The notes beneath the pieces are model-generated. The model saw nothing but the letters and a program-made list of their open reading frames with translations, was not told the origin of the DNA and did no database searches. Below, one piece after another: positions 1 to 8,688 of a stretch of 64,000 nt of DNA (position 1 is its first letter; the number at the start of each line of letters is the position of its first letter). The stretch comes from Balneolaceae bacterium (GTDB lineage: Bacteria > Bacteroidota > Rhodothermia > Balneolales > Balneolaceae). A program made the translations under genes and the position numbers. The DNA lies in assembly GCA_017795005.1 (NCBI GenBank), contig CP051242.1:1-64000 (forward strand), written 5' to 3'.

Positions 1-983
1 TCTTCCAGTAAAGCTCCTATATCGAATCTGGACTTTTGAATAAAACTTTCATCGTAATCATATCTTTGAAGAGATTTAATATCCTCAAATAGGCGGACCA
101 CTCGTTCCACCTGTTTCTGAGCGGTAGTCATATACTGTCCCTTTTTTTCATCATCCAGATTAGGGACCTGAATCATTTCCAAAGCTCCTGAAATTGTATG
201 TAATGGATTTCGAACTTCATGAGTAATATCAGCAAAGAACTGATTCTGTTTTTCATTCAGTTTTTTAAGTTGTTCGTTATCCGCCTTAAGAGTACCTGCC
301 ATTTTGTTAAGGGATTCAGCTAGCATTCCAAATTCATCGTTTCTGCTAACATTTAATTCCTTATCCAAATTACCGTCTGCAATTTCCAGAGCTGCTTCGT
401 TCAACTGTTTTATTGGCTTGGCGAGATATCTGGCAAAGAGTAAACTCACAATAAACACCACCATTATTGAGCCAATCATAGCTCCATAGATTAAATGTCG
501 AATGCTGGCTTCTGCAGCATATAAATCGTCTTTAAATTGACTTATTCTCAAATATTGAGCATCAGATCCATTAGTACCAATTCGTCTGAAGGAAATAAGT
601 TTATCAAGATTTTCTTCATTGATAATTACCTGTGCTTCACTGCCATCCAATTGTTGTTGTAACTCTGCATTTAGAAATTCTCTGGAATCAGACATTTCAG
701 AATTCGTTATAGGGGCGGTTACCAATAAATCCCCTGCTGAATCAAAAAGAGCAACATTATAACCTGTTAGCTCGGCTACAAAAGATGCATTTTCTAGGAG
801 TTCTTCGTTAGTGGTACTCTCCTCAAAAGATTGAGCAAAAGTGCGGGCATCGTTTTCAAATTTTTGGATTGCCTCTTCAAGCAGAAAACCGCGAATACTC
901 AATATTGCGTATGAGCTAATAACCACTACCCCAATTGAAAGTAGTGTTATATAAACAGCTGCAAGTTTAGCCTGAATATTCAT
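1..983 (-). CDS. Sensor histidine kinase, C-terminal end outside window
   Basis: Membrane sensor kinase that would phosphorylate the response regulator encoded just upstream. About 327 residues are visible from the ATG at 983. A first membrane segment (about residues 7-28) is followed by an extracytoplasmic sensor region to about 160. A second membrane segment (about 165-185) leads into a HAMP-like linker and a HisKA domain with the H-box THEVRNP, whose phosphoacceptor is H255. The ATPase domain lies beyond the window edge. The start codon overlaps the regulator's TGA stop by 4 bases (ATGA), so the two genes are translationally coupled. The stimulus cannot be inferred. Confidence 0.93.
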   Translation of the reverse strand, partial: MNIQAKLAAVYITLLSIGVVVISSYAILSIRGFLLEEAIQKFENDARTFAQSFEESTTNEELLENASFVAELTGYNVALFDSAGDLLVTAPITNSEMSDSREFLNAELQQQLDGSEAQVIINEENLDKLISFRRIGTNGSDAQYLRISQFKDDLYAAEASIRHLIYGAMIGSIMVVFIVSLLFARYLAKPIKQLNEAALEIADGNLDKELNVSRNDEFGMLAESLNKMAGTLKADNEQLKKLNEKQNQFFADITHEVRNPLHTISGALEMIQVPNLDDEKKGQYMTTAQKQVERVVRLFEDIKSLQRYDYDESFIQKSRFDIGALLE

Positions 984-1681
984 TTATGCAGGTATTCGCG
1001 ATTAAATCCGTAGCCAACTCCTCTGTAAGTTTTAATAAGCTTTCCTTCGTCTTTCATTTTAATCCGAAGGTTTTTGATATGGACATCCACGGTTCGGTCA
1101 AAAATATATTTCTCTTCATCAGAAATATGTTCCAGAATTTCATGCCTGCTATATACCAGTTTTGGATGCTGAAAAAACAACTCTGCAATGATGTATTCTG
1201 TGTGCGTTAAATCCACCTTTTCTTCATGGATGTACATTTCTTTTGCATCAGTATCCAGATACACATGATCGTACTGGAGCCAGTTACTTTTTTCGGGGTT
1301 TTGCCTTCTAAGCTGACTTTCAACATGTGCCTTAATAAGATTTAAACTTGCAGGTTTTTTGATATAATCATCTCCCCCAAGTTCTAAGCCTTCAATTTCG
1401 TCTTGTTCCTCATCTCTTGCAGTAAGAAATAACACGGGTATTTCATTAACTACAGGATGGTTTCTGATGTGAGTACAAATTTCTTTTCCATCATGATAAG
1501 GAACCATGATATCCAGAATCGCAAGCTCTAACTCATTTGCGTGATCATCAATAAACTTGTATGCCTCTTTCCCATCTTTAGCCCAATATACTTTGTATTC
1601 ATTCAGCTCGAGAAAATTTGCCAGCATTTCGCCAGATTCGATCTCATCTTCCACTAATAAAAGAGTATGTTTGTAATTCAT
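980..1681 (-). CDS. OmpR-family response regulator
   Basis: DNA-binding response regulator of 233 residues and partner of the adjacent kinase. The receiver domain (about 1-125) carries the acidic pair E11-D12, phosphoacceptor D57 in LAILDIMVPYHDG, the switch Thr in FLTARD and the conserved Lys in IKKP. The C-terminal half is a winged helix with the family signature DRTVDVHIKNLRIKM followed by YRGVGYGF. The gene is first in a regulator-kinase operon, and its stop overlaps the kinase start. The end repeat of the four-helix-bundle cassette lies within 30 bases upstream of its ATG, so its promoter may be in or beyond that cassette. The target genes are unknown. Confidence 0.95.
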   Translation of the reverse strand: MNYKHTLLLVEDEIESGEMLANFLELNEYKVYWAKDGKEAYKFIDDHANELELAILDIMVPYHDGKEICTHIRNHPVVNEIPVLFLTARDEEQDEIEGLELGGDDYIKKPASLNLIKAHVESQLRRQNPEKSNWLQYDHVYLDTDAKEMYIHEEKVDLTHTEYIIAELFFQHPKLVYSRHEILEHISDEEKYIFDRTVDVHIKNLRIKMKDEGKLIKTYRGVGYGFNREYLHK

Positions 1682-1708
1682 TATTTAAGTAGGCGGTTTA
1701 TTCAGTAA

Positions 1709-2143
1709 GCAGTAGCCAGTTTGATGGAATTATTTAAACTTTGACGGATTTTTCATCATAAAACCAAGTAGATTTCCAACTTCGGCATATTTTCCTGAAA
1801 GGTTGACTTTAGTTTCTTCGCTAATGTACCCGCAATTATAAGAAAAATCTATCCAAACAAGTGTTTCGCTACACTCGGCGTCACAATCCGAAAGTTTACT
1901 TATGAAATGTTTTGGATAGATTCTTTTTCTATACCCTTCAGCAAAATTAGCACACACCGATCTGGATGATCTGCGTATTTGGTCGGTCAAGGAATACTGT
2001 TCGTCTTTTGGAAAGTTTTTTGTTAAATGAAAAATCTCCATTGCTAGCTCATATGCTAGTTGGTAAGCTTTCAAATCTTTAAATCCCTGACTCATCTCCA
2101 CCTCATTTTCTAAAATAATTAAATACTGCAAACTGGCTACTGC
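1709..2143. repeat. Single-gene cassette bracketed by a 15-nt perfect inverted repeat
   Basis: The left arm GCAGTAGCCAGTTTG (1709-1723) is the exact reverse complement of the right arm CAAACTGGCTACTGC (2129-2143). Between them lies one small gene (four-helix-bundle protein) and almost nothing else: the left arm begins 6 bases after the gene's stop codon and the right arm lies 33 bases before its start. The arms contain drifting copies of one short word (CAGTA, GCAGTA, GCCAGT). No target-site duplication is obvious. Mobility is inferred, not shown. Confidence 0.7.
1730..2095 (-). CDS. Four-helix-bundle protein (S23 / 23S rRNA IVS-type family)
   Basis: Small helical protein of 121 residues in the family of proteins encoded in intervening sequences of bacterial 23S rRNA genes, which also includes Avd of diversity-generating retroelements. 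Family hallmarks are the start GFKDLKAYQLAYELAMEI, then LTDQIRRSSRSVCANFAEGY and a Glu-rich third helix. I chose the ATG at 2095 over the upstream ATG at 2131 because a strong Shine-Dalgarno (GAGGTGG) precedes it and homologues start there. It is not inside an rRNA gene here, and no reverse transcriptase is nearby. The molecular role of solitary members is unknown. It is bracketed by inverted repeats. Confidence 0.88.
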   Translation of the reverse strand: MSQGFKDLKAYQLAYELAMEIFHLTKNFPKDEQYSLTDQIRRSSRSVCANFAEGYRKRIYPKHFISKLSDCDAECSETLVWIDFSYNCGYISEETKVNLSGKYAEVGNLLGFMMKNPSKFK

Positions 2144-2200
2144 AAACTTTTTGTTTTATTAAAATGAAAGATGATAATTCACTAAGTTCAAGCAAAAAAA

Positions 2201-2998
2201 ATGACATATAATAATAAGGTTGTCTGGATAACTGGTGCTTCTTCAGGAATTGGTGAGGCTTTTGCAAAAGCTTTTTTTAATGAAGGAGCCAAACTTATTC
2301 TTTCATCACGAAGAGAAGAAGAATTACATCGCGTTATGACTAATCTTAGTGCTACTTCAGATAACTGCTATATACTCCCGTTGGATTTATCAAAACCTGA
2401 ATCACTCAAGAAAAAGTCGGAAGAAGCTCTATCGGCTTTTGGAAGAATAGATGTATTGGTAAATAATGGAGGAATTAGTCAGCGTTCGCTTTTCGCAGAA
2501 ACAGATATGGAAACCATTCGCCGACTGATGGAAGTTAATTTCTTTGGCTCTGCAGAATTAACAAGGGAAGTATTGCCTTCCATGATGGAACAAAAAAGTG
2601 GTCATATCATCGTTACAAGTAGTGTGGCAGGAAAATTCGGGACTAAATTTCGTTCGGGATATGCTGCGAGTAAACACGCTTTACAAGGACTTTTTGATTG
2701 TATCCGTCAAGAGATGTATGAGTATAATATTGGAGTTACTATAGTTTGTCCCGGCCCAATCAAAACGAATATTACTCAAAACTCCTTAACCGCAGATGGA
2801 AGTAACTTTGGGAAAATGGGAGATCTTCATAAATCTGCAATGGATGCAGATGAAATGGTTGCTCGAATCTGGAAAGATTTAAAAAAACAAAAAGAAGAGA
2901 TTTATATTTCGAGTCCAAAAGAAAGGCTGGCTCTATTAGTGAAGCGTATATCACCCAAATTACTGAATATTATTTTGAAAAACAGTAAAGTGACTTAA
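2201..2998 (+). CDS. SDR-family NAD(P)-dependent oxidoreductase
   Basis: Classical short-chain dehydrogenase of 265 residues, cytoplasmic. The Rossmann motif GASSGIGEAFA is near the N-terminus, followed by the NNGG motif of the cofactor fold, a catalytic Ser in VTSSVAG and the YAASK catalytic Tyr-Lys pair. The basic SSRREEE after the second strand suggests NADP(H) preference (inference). The substrate is unknown; the overall look resembles DHRS7-type members. It converges on the DUF58 gene and the two stops overlap by 4 bases. Confidence 0.93.
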   Translation: MTYNNKVVWITGASSGIGEAFAKAFFNEGAKLILSSRREEELHRVMTNLSATSDNCYILPLDLSKPESLKKKSEEALSAFGRIDVLVNNGGISQRSLFAETDMETIRRLMEVNFFGSAELTREVLPSMMEQKSGHIIVTSSVAGKFGTKFRSGYAASKHALQGLFDCIRQEMYEYNIGVTIVCPGPIKTNITQNSLTADGSNFGKMGDLHKSAMDADEMVARIWKDLKKQKEEIYISSPKERLALLVKRISPKLLNIILKNSKVT

Positions 2999-3915
2999 CC
3001 CAACCTTCTTCTCTTGTTCAAATACGCCAGTAAGGATTGATCAAATTGTCCTTCTGTGTCCATCTCTTCGAAATCAATTTCGAACTCACTGCAGGCCATT
3101 CTGAAAGCTTTGGTGTATTCCGCCACCTTCTTCTGGTAATCTGACCGGACTTGAGCAGGTATCACTTCAATTTCTGTTTCGCTTTCCATGTCCTCAAATA
3201 CAAAACGGTTATCTGAAAATGCCAACTCTCTTTCACTTCGTTTTTCCAGTACATTAAATAACAATACTTCATGCTTGCGGTGACGAAGATGTTTCAATGC
3301 AGATATCAAAGCTTCCTGCTGTTCTACATTTTCGAATAAATCAGTAATTATCACGACCAGACTACGATGATTCAGACGTTCTGCTATTTCATGAATTACC
3401 TGAGCAGATGCTGTTTTCCTCTTTTCTTCTGCGCTATCTTTTTCACGAACCAACTGTTTTTCCAGCTCCAGATAAATCTGACGAAGGTGGGCATACGTCC
3501 CTTTTGCCGGAATAAATGTCTCTATCTCAGAATGAAAAGGGATCAATCCACTGGCATCACGTTGCCGATGCATTAAATATAAAAGGGAAGCCGCGAAATG
3601 AGTTCCGTACCGAAGTTTACTCCACTCTCCAAAGTGCTTAAAGTTCATGGACGAGCTCGTGTCTAACAAAACATAACACCGAAGATTGGTTTCTTCTTCA
3701 TACTGCTTTACATAAAACCGCTCTTTCTTTCCATACTGCTTCCAGTCGATGTGCTTAAAATCATCTCCCGGATTGTAGGGACGGTGCTCTGCAAACTCCA
3801 CACTAAAACCGTGGTACGGACTTCTGTGCAATCCTGAAATAAAACCTTCCACAATTTTCTTAGCTCGTAATTCAAGGGATGAAAGCTTTGACAGTATTTC
3901 CGGTGTTAAAATCAT
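2995..3915 (-). CDS. DUF58 domain protein (vWA-like)
   Basis: Protein of 306 residues with the DUF58 signature: HRPYNPGDDFKHIDWKQYG, followed by a von Willebrand A-like fold whose first strand ends in LLDTSSSM, a MIDAS-type metal site. DUF58 proteins usually sit next to a MoxR-type AAA ATPase and are thought to work with it. No MoxR gene or other vWA gene is adjacent here, so its partner must be elsewhere. No signal peptide is visible, which fits a cytoplasmic or peripheral protein. The function is uncharacterised. Confidence 0.88.
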   Translation of the reverse strand: MILTPEILSKLSSLELRAKKIVEGFISGLHRSPYHGFSVEFAEHRPYNPGDDFKHIDWKQYGKKERFYVKQYEEETNLRCYVLLDTSSSMNFKHFGEWSKLRYGTHFAASLLYLMHRQRDASGLIPFHSEIETFIPAKGTYAHLRQIYLELEKQLVREKDSAEEKRKTASAQVIHEIAERLNHRSLVVIITDLFENVEQQEALISALKHLRHRKHEVLLFNVLEKRSERELAFSDNRFVFEDMESETEIEVIPAQVRSDYQKKVAEYTKAFRMACSEFEIDFEEMDTEGQFDQSLLAYLNKRRRLG

Positions 3916-4073
3916 AATGGATGGTAAAGCTAATTACTGAAAAAAGTGAATTTCTTTTGAATTGGAAACGCTTTCCCGTGTTTTCACTCTATTTCCTTCA
4001 CATAAACTTCTTATTCGGAGGATAACCTACATGTAGAAAATGAATAGAGGTAATTCATCATTATTTATACAAA

Positions 4074-5261
4074 ATGAAATTTTCGTCTGGCTTTTCATCA
4101 ACTTTAATTATCGTTTTTTTATTGCTCTTCTCCTATTTGATAAAAGCTCAGGAAGCAGAAGCCCCAATCATAACTTTAAGCCCTGAAAAGGGATTATGGA
4201 TAGAAAACCGGGATGGATCTATGGGGCTGAAACTAGGCATCCGGTTACAACAACAATTGGTAATTGAAACTCCTCTGTCTGGTGCGGAACCTGTACAAAC
4301 AAACTTCTTTATACGAAGAGGAAGGGTACAATTCAAAGGATATGTTTTGAATAAAAAACTCAATTACTTCATCCAATTGGGAATGGATCGGGGTCAGGTT
4401 ACTTTACTTAATGCAGAATACCGATGGAAGGCAACTTCAACCATGCAAGTTTCTGTCGGACAATTATTCCCAACTACCGGGCGGCAGTTTCAGACCATTT
4501 CCAAAAACCTACAGCTTGTTGACCGCTCCGATGTTACGCGGTTCTTTTTCACCGATTGGGACCTTGGTATCTCTGTTCGGAAATCATTTTTGGTTAACGA
4601 TCATCTTGCCTTAAAACTTGCAGTATCTGCCACTCATGGAGAAGGCAAAAATGTGGCTACAGCTCCCGGTAGATGGGCTTATGCCGGTCGGTTTGAAGTG
4701 CTGCCATTTGGACTATTTCACGCCAATGGCGATTACTCAGAAAGTGACCTTTATAGAGAACCAACTCCAAAACTTTCCATCGGGGCAGCCTGGCATTTAA
4801 ATCAGGATGCGTATGCCAAATATGGTGATACCGCCTGGGATGACCTTGATGATAACATTACTGAATATTATCTGGATGCTGTTTTTAAATACAATGGGTT
4901 TTCCTTTTTGGGAGAGTTCATTCACCGATCTGTGGATAATGAGCAACTGCTCTCGCCTACCAACAGCGTGCTATATTCCGAAAAAGTTAGTGGACAGGGA
5001 TTTTATGTTCAGGGTGGTAAGTTTGTCTCTGAATCCCTTGAACCCGTTTTCCGGATTAGCTATCTCAATCCGGATGATGAAAATCATACTTCCGTAAATA
5101 AATTCACTGAGCAGTGGAAATACAGTGTAGGATTGAATTACTTCCTGATCGGGCATAATCTGAAATTCCAGTCCCAACTTGGATATATTCAACAGGAATT
5201 TATGCATCAGAACTCAGAGTCATACTTTGAGATTCTGGCACAACTCACAATTAGTTTTTAA
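4074..5261 (+). CDS. OprP/OprO-like phosphate-selective porin family protein
   Basis: Outer-membrane porin of 395 residues with an N-terminal signal peptide ending near KAQEAEA. The mature part opens with GLWIENRDGSMGLKLGIRLQ and has alternating strands with RRGRVQFKGYVLNKKLNYFIQLGMDRG, the hallmark of the OprP/OprO family. The last residue is Phe, as in many outer-membrane barrels. It is followed after 11 bases by a DASS transporter, so the pair may move an anion across both membranes. The family name says phosphate, but a dicarboxylate or sulfate substrate is equally possible here. Confidence 0.85.
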   Translation: MKFSSGFSSTLIIVFLLLFSYLIKAQEAEAPIITLSPEKGLWIENRDGSMGLKLGIRLQQQLVIETPLSGAEPVQTNFFIRRGRVQFKGYVLNKKLNYFIQLGMDRGQVTLLNAEYRWKATSTMQVSVGQLFPTTGRQFQTISKNLQLVDRSDVTRFFFTDWDLGISVRKSFLVNDHLALKLAVSATHGEGKNVATAPGRWAYAGRFEVLPFGLFHANGDYSESDLYREPTPKLSIGAAWHLNQDAYAKYGDTAWDDLDDNITEYYLDAVFKYNGFSFLGEFIHRSVDNEQLLSPTNSVLYSEKVSGQGFYVQGGKFVSESLEPVFRISYLNPDDENHTSVNKFTEQWKYSVGLNYFLIGHNLKFQSQLGYIQQEFMHQNSESYFEILAQLTISF

Positions 5262-5272
5262 GGGTGATGTAA

Positions 5273-6673
5273 GTGAAACTTAATACCACACAGCGAATTG
5301 GTTTACTGGCAGGAGTCTTTGGTTTGATTGTCCCCTTTTTTCTGAACATTGCAGGACTTTCGGAAGCGGGACATGTCGCACTCGGAATTTTCTTCCTTGC
5401 AGCCGCCTTCTGGATGTTTGAACCTTTTCCAATCTACGCTACTTCGGTATTAGTGATATTTCTTCAGGTTCTATTGCTTAGTAAAGAAGGATTGATCTTC
5501 ACTAGCTCGGACTCTTCTTACTCACCTGACAGCTACACTGCATTTATCGGAACGCTTGCCAACCCCATTATTATCCTGTTTCTAGGTGGTTTTGTTCTGG
5601 CAGAAGCAGCCGTAAAATATAATCTCGATAAAAACTTAACAAGGATTCTTCTGAAGCCATTTGGTTCAAAACCCAAATTCATCCTGCTCGGTTTAATGGT
5701 TGTTACAGGAATACTTTCAGCATTTATGAGTAATACTGCCACTACCGCCATGATGATGACTGTGATTCTCCCGATAGTCGCCAGGCTGGAAAACAATGAT
5801 CCGCTTAAAATTGGTCTCGCGCTGTCCATTCCTTTCGCAGCAAACATTGGTGGAATTGCAACACCCATTGGAACACCACCAAATGCAGTGGTAATTGGCG
5901 CGCTTTCTCAACAGGGCATTAATATTCCTTTCGGAGAATGGATGATATTGGCGACGCCTTTGGTATTGGTTGCTCTTTTTTTTGTATGGATACTGCTTCT
6001 TGGAATGTTCAAACCCAAAACAGACTCCGTGCAAATTGACATGAGTGGTTCATTCAATACCACAAAAAACGCCTGGTTGTTATATATCGCGTTTGGTCTC
6101 ACTGTACTATTCTGGATCACCGAAAGTTTTCATGGCATTAAAAGCGCAATTATCGCCTTGATTCCGGTTGTGTTTTTAACGCTTACCGGAGTGGTTACCA
6201 AAGAAGACATACGCAAACTTCCATGGGAAGTACTATGGTTAGTTGCCGGTGGAATTTCGTTGGGGATTTCTATGAAAAGCACCGGACTTGCCGAGTGGAT
6301 TGTGGGCAGTATAGAATGGAACACTTTCGGATCAATTACTTTGCTAGTTGTATTTAGCGGAGTGGCAATTTTGATGTCGAATTTTCTATCCAATACAGTC
6401 ACAGCAACTTTACTAATTCCATTGGCAGTCAGTCTTGCTACTTCAGGCGTTGCTGGTGAAGGATTTAACCTGATTATTGTTAGTTTGGTAATTGGTATGA
6501 GCGCAAGCATGGCCATGATGCTGCCCATTTCAACACCGCCAAATGCAATAGCGATGAGTACCGGAGCCATCGAAACTAAACAAATGGCTAAAGCCGGAAT
6601 TTCTGTTGGAATCTTCGGACTGGTGTTAGTTATACTTTATGCCATTTTCTATTGGCCATTATTTTTAAACTGA
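5273..6673 (+). CDS. SLC13/DASS-family Na+-coupled anion symporter
   Basis: Inner-membrane transporter of 466 residues with about 11-12 hydrophobic segments. Both halves carry the SNT signature (MSNTATTAMMM and LSNTVTATLL) that coordinates Na+ and substrate in DASS carriers such as VcINDY, and both have the TPPNA loops. The start is GTG at 5273, preceded by AGGGTGATG as ribosome-binding site. Likely substrates are C4-dicarboxylates, sulfate or similar anions. It lies 11 bases behind the porin and 9 bases before a response regulator, which implies a single operon. Confidence 0.92.
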   Translation: MKLNTTQRIGLLAGVFGLIVPFFLNIAGLSEAGHVALGIFFLAAAFWMFEPFPIYATSVLVIFLQVLLLSKEGLIFTSSDSSYSPDSYTAFIGTLANPIIILFLGGFVLAEAAVKYNLDKNLTRILLKPFGSKPKFILLGLMVVTGILSAFMSNTATTAMMMTVILPIVARLENNDPLKIGLALSIPFAANIGGIATPIGTPPNAVVIGALSQQGINIPFGEWMILATPLVLVALFFVWILLLGMFKPKTDSVQIDMSGSFNTTKNAWLLYIAFGLTVLFWITESFHGIKSAIIALIPVVFLTLTGVVTKEDIRKLPWEVLWLVAGGISLGISMKSTGLAEWIVGSIEWNTFGSITLLVVFSGVAILMSNFLSNTVTATLLIPLAVSLATSGVAGEGFNLIIVSLVIGMSASMAMMLPISTPPNAIAMSTGAIETKQMAKAGISVGIFGLVLVILYAIFYWPLFLN

Positions 6674-6682
6674 GAGGAAACC

Positions 6683-7180
6683 ATGGATCATCAAATTTAC
6701 ATACTGGTTATTGAAGATGAACTCGAGGTGATGGACGCACTCGTCAAAGATCTCGAGGAATTTGAACAAAAATTCCCGGTAGAATCTGCCAATAATGCCG
6801 AAGAAGCTGAACAAGTCGTTCAAGGTATTGCTAATTCGGGAGATGAAGTAGGGTTGATTCTTTGTGATCACGTACTTCCCGGAAAGAATGGCGTTGATTT
6901 CCTCATAAGCATGGAATCCAATCAACTATTTACCGATTCCAGAAAAGTACTGGTTACAGGTCAGGCCGGATTGGAAGACACCATCGAAGCCATTAACAAA
7001 GCCCACCTTGATCACTATATCGCCAAGCCCTGGAAAAAAGAGGGTTTCCAAAAAGTAGTAGTCGATCAACTCACCAGTTTTGTAATTAAGAAAGGATACA
7101 ACCCACTTGAATTTATGAGTGTACTTAATAGTATTCGCCTCGCAGAGGCTCTGCGTGGAAGTCAACTTACCGATCACTAA
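6683..7180 (+). CDS. Single-domain response regulator
   Basis: Receiver-only regulator of 165 residues. The acidic patch is in VIEDE, the phosphoacceptor Asp in LCDHVLPGKNGVDF, the switch Thr in VLVTGQAG and the conserved Lys in IAKPWKKE. No output domain follows, only a short helical tail. A strong ribosome-binding site (GAGAGGAAACC) precedes the ATG. The next gene, a histidine kinase, starts 2 bases after its stop, so the two should form a signalling pair. Phosphotransfer or direct protein binding is the likely output. Confidence 0.93.
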   Translation: MDHQIYILVIEDELEVMDALVKDLEEFEQKFPVESANNAEEAEQVVQGIANSGDEVGLILCDHVLPGKNGVDFLISMESNQLFTDSRKVLVTGQAGLEDTIEAINKAHLDHYIAKPWKKEGFQKVVVDQLTSFVIKKGYNPLEFMSVLNSIRLAEALRGSQLTDH

Positions 7181-7182
7181 GC

Positions 7183-8604
7183 ATGGAACGTGGATTTCTA
7201 AATAACCGGGAAACGATTCTTAGTTTCATTAAGAGAGCGATTTCTGAATCCGAGGAATTGCAGACTATGGTGGTTCCGTTTTCGAGAGGTGATATTCTGT
7301 TTAAACAAGGCGACAGTCTGAAATACCTGTACCTGTTATTAAAAGGATCTGTCGGACTGAATCGCCGGAATGAGGATGGATATTCACTCGATTTACTGAA
7401 ACTGGAGCCTGGTCATTTTGTTGGAATCATGGCTTTCTCAACAGGAAAAGATTCCCTGACCACAGGTAAAGCATTGGAGGATTCAGAGGCGCTTAAAATT
7501 AGTCAAACCGAATTGGAGACTTACCTCAATGATCATCCTCGTTTGAGGCATCCGCTCCAGCAATTAATGATGAGTAACATGGCTGACCGGTTTATGAAGA
7601 ACCTTCAACTGGAATCGAAAATGCATCAGCTTAACGAAAAATTGGAAGAAGAAGGTGAGCAGCTTAAGGAGGCTTATAAACAGCTGGAAGAATCTCATCA
7701 AAAACTGGTACACCAGGAAAAAATGGCTACGCTTGGGGAATTGGTCGCAGGCTTTGCTCATGAAGTTAATAACCCGGCTTCCGCATTGTTGCGATCTTCA
7801 GAATCTTTGATTACTAATTTTGAAAAGCTTTCTGATAATGATTCTCTTTCCGGTATGTTCACGATCGGATTAAAATCAGCACCAATGAGTAGTGTCGACA
7901 TCAGAGAACGGATGATTTCAGCTCAAAAGCGATTTCCATGGGTTAGTGAAAGATCTTTAATTCGAAAAATAGCCCAGATGCCAGATAGTGCGCATGTTCT
8001 CATCGAGTCAACCCGAAAGAAAGTTCCAATTGAGAAAATGGTGCAGCAATTTGAAGCTGGTAAATTCATCCATAATATCCAGGTGGCCAGCGAGCGTATT
8101 GCAAACCTCGTTAAAAGTCTGAAAAGTTACAGCCGTCAGGATAATAATGAGGCGGAGCTTATTGATGTTCGGAATGGGATCAATGACACTATATTAGTAC
8201 TTAGTAATCGGCTGAAGTATTTGGATGTTCACTTAGAATTACTGGACATTCCCAAAACGAAAGGACATTTGGGAGAACTCAATCAGGTTTGGACCAATAT
8301 TATTGTTAACGCTTGTGATGTGCTTCCAAATGGTGGAATGCTTGTCATCAAAACAAAAGCAGAGGGAGAACATAAAATCATTATAGAAATTTCAGATAAT
8401 GGACCTGGAATTCCTGAAGAGCTTATCGATCGTATTTTTGAGCCCAATTTTACAACAAAAAATCAGGGTGCTAAATTTGGATTGGGATTAGGACTAGCTA
8501 TTTCTAATGAGATTGTACGTCAGCATGGAGGGTTTATCCGAGCCTCTAACAAAAAAGAAGGTGGTGCAAAGTTTGAAATAATCTTGCCGGTTAAACTAAC
8601 ATAA
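7183..8604 (+). CDS. Histidine kinase with N-terminal cyclic-nucleotide-binding domain
   Basis: Soluble kinase of 473 residues. Residues about 25-140 form a cNMP-binding/CRP-like domain (RGDILFKQGDSLKYLYLLLKG). A coiled coil (about 145-185) leads to a HisKA-like H-box (GFAHEVNNPAS). The HATPase domain has the N-box TNIIVNACD, DNGPGIPEE (G1), a Phe-box region EPNFTTK and GLGLGLAI (G2). No membrane segment is seen, so it senses a cytoplasmic ligand. Whether the sensor binds cAMP, another ligand or none is unknown. It is last in the porin-transporter-regulator-kinase operon. Confidence 0.93.
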   Translation: MERGFLNNRETILSFIKRAISESEELQTMVVPFSRGDILFKQGDSLKYLYLLLKGSVGLNRRNEDGYSLDLLKLEPGHFVGIMAFSTGKDSLTTGKALEDSEALKISQTELETYLNDHPRLRHPLQQLMMSNMADRFMKNLQLESKMHQLNEKLEEEGEQLKEAYKQLEESHQKLVHQEKMATLGELVAGFAHEVNNPASALLRSSESLITNFEKLSDNDSLSGMFTIGLKSAPMSSVDIRERMISAQKRFPWVSERSLIRKIAQMPDSAHVLIESTRKKVPIEKMVQQFEAGKFIHNIQVASERIANLVKSLKSYSRQDNNEAELIDVRNGINDTILVLSNRLKYLDVHLELLDIPKTKGHLGELNQVWTNIIVNACDVLPNGGMLVIKTKAEGEHKIIIEISDNGPGIPEELIDRIFEPNFTTKNQGAKFGLGLGLAISNEIVRQHGGFIRASNKKEGGAKFEIILPVKLT

Positions 8605-8688
8605 GAGGTAAAATGTAGATTTTTCGAATAGTTTTACACTTTTCATTCATTTTGCTAATTATTTATACAAATTAATACATAATTTTGA

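Noticed and set aside
1709-2143. Diversity-generating retroelement (Avd-like protein)
   Set aside because: No reverse transcriptase, template repeat or variable-region gene within the window.
5533-6570. Minus-strand ORFs under the DASS transporter
   Set aside because: Shadows of a well-supported membrane-protein gene on the plus strand.
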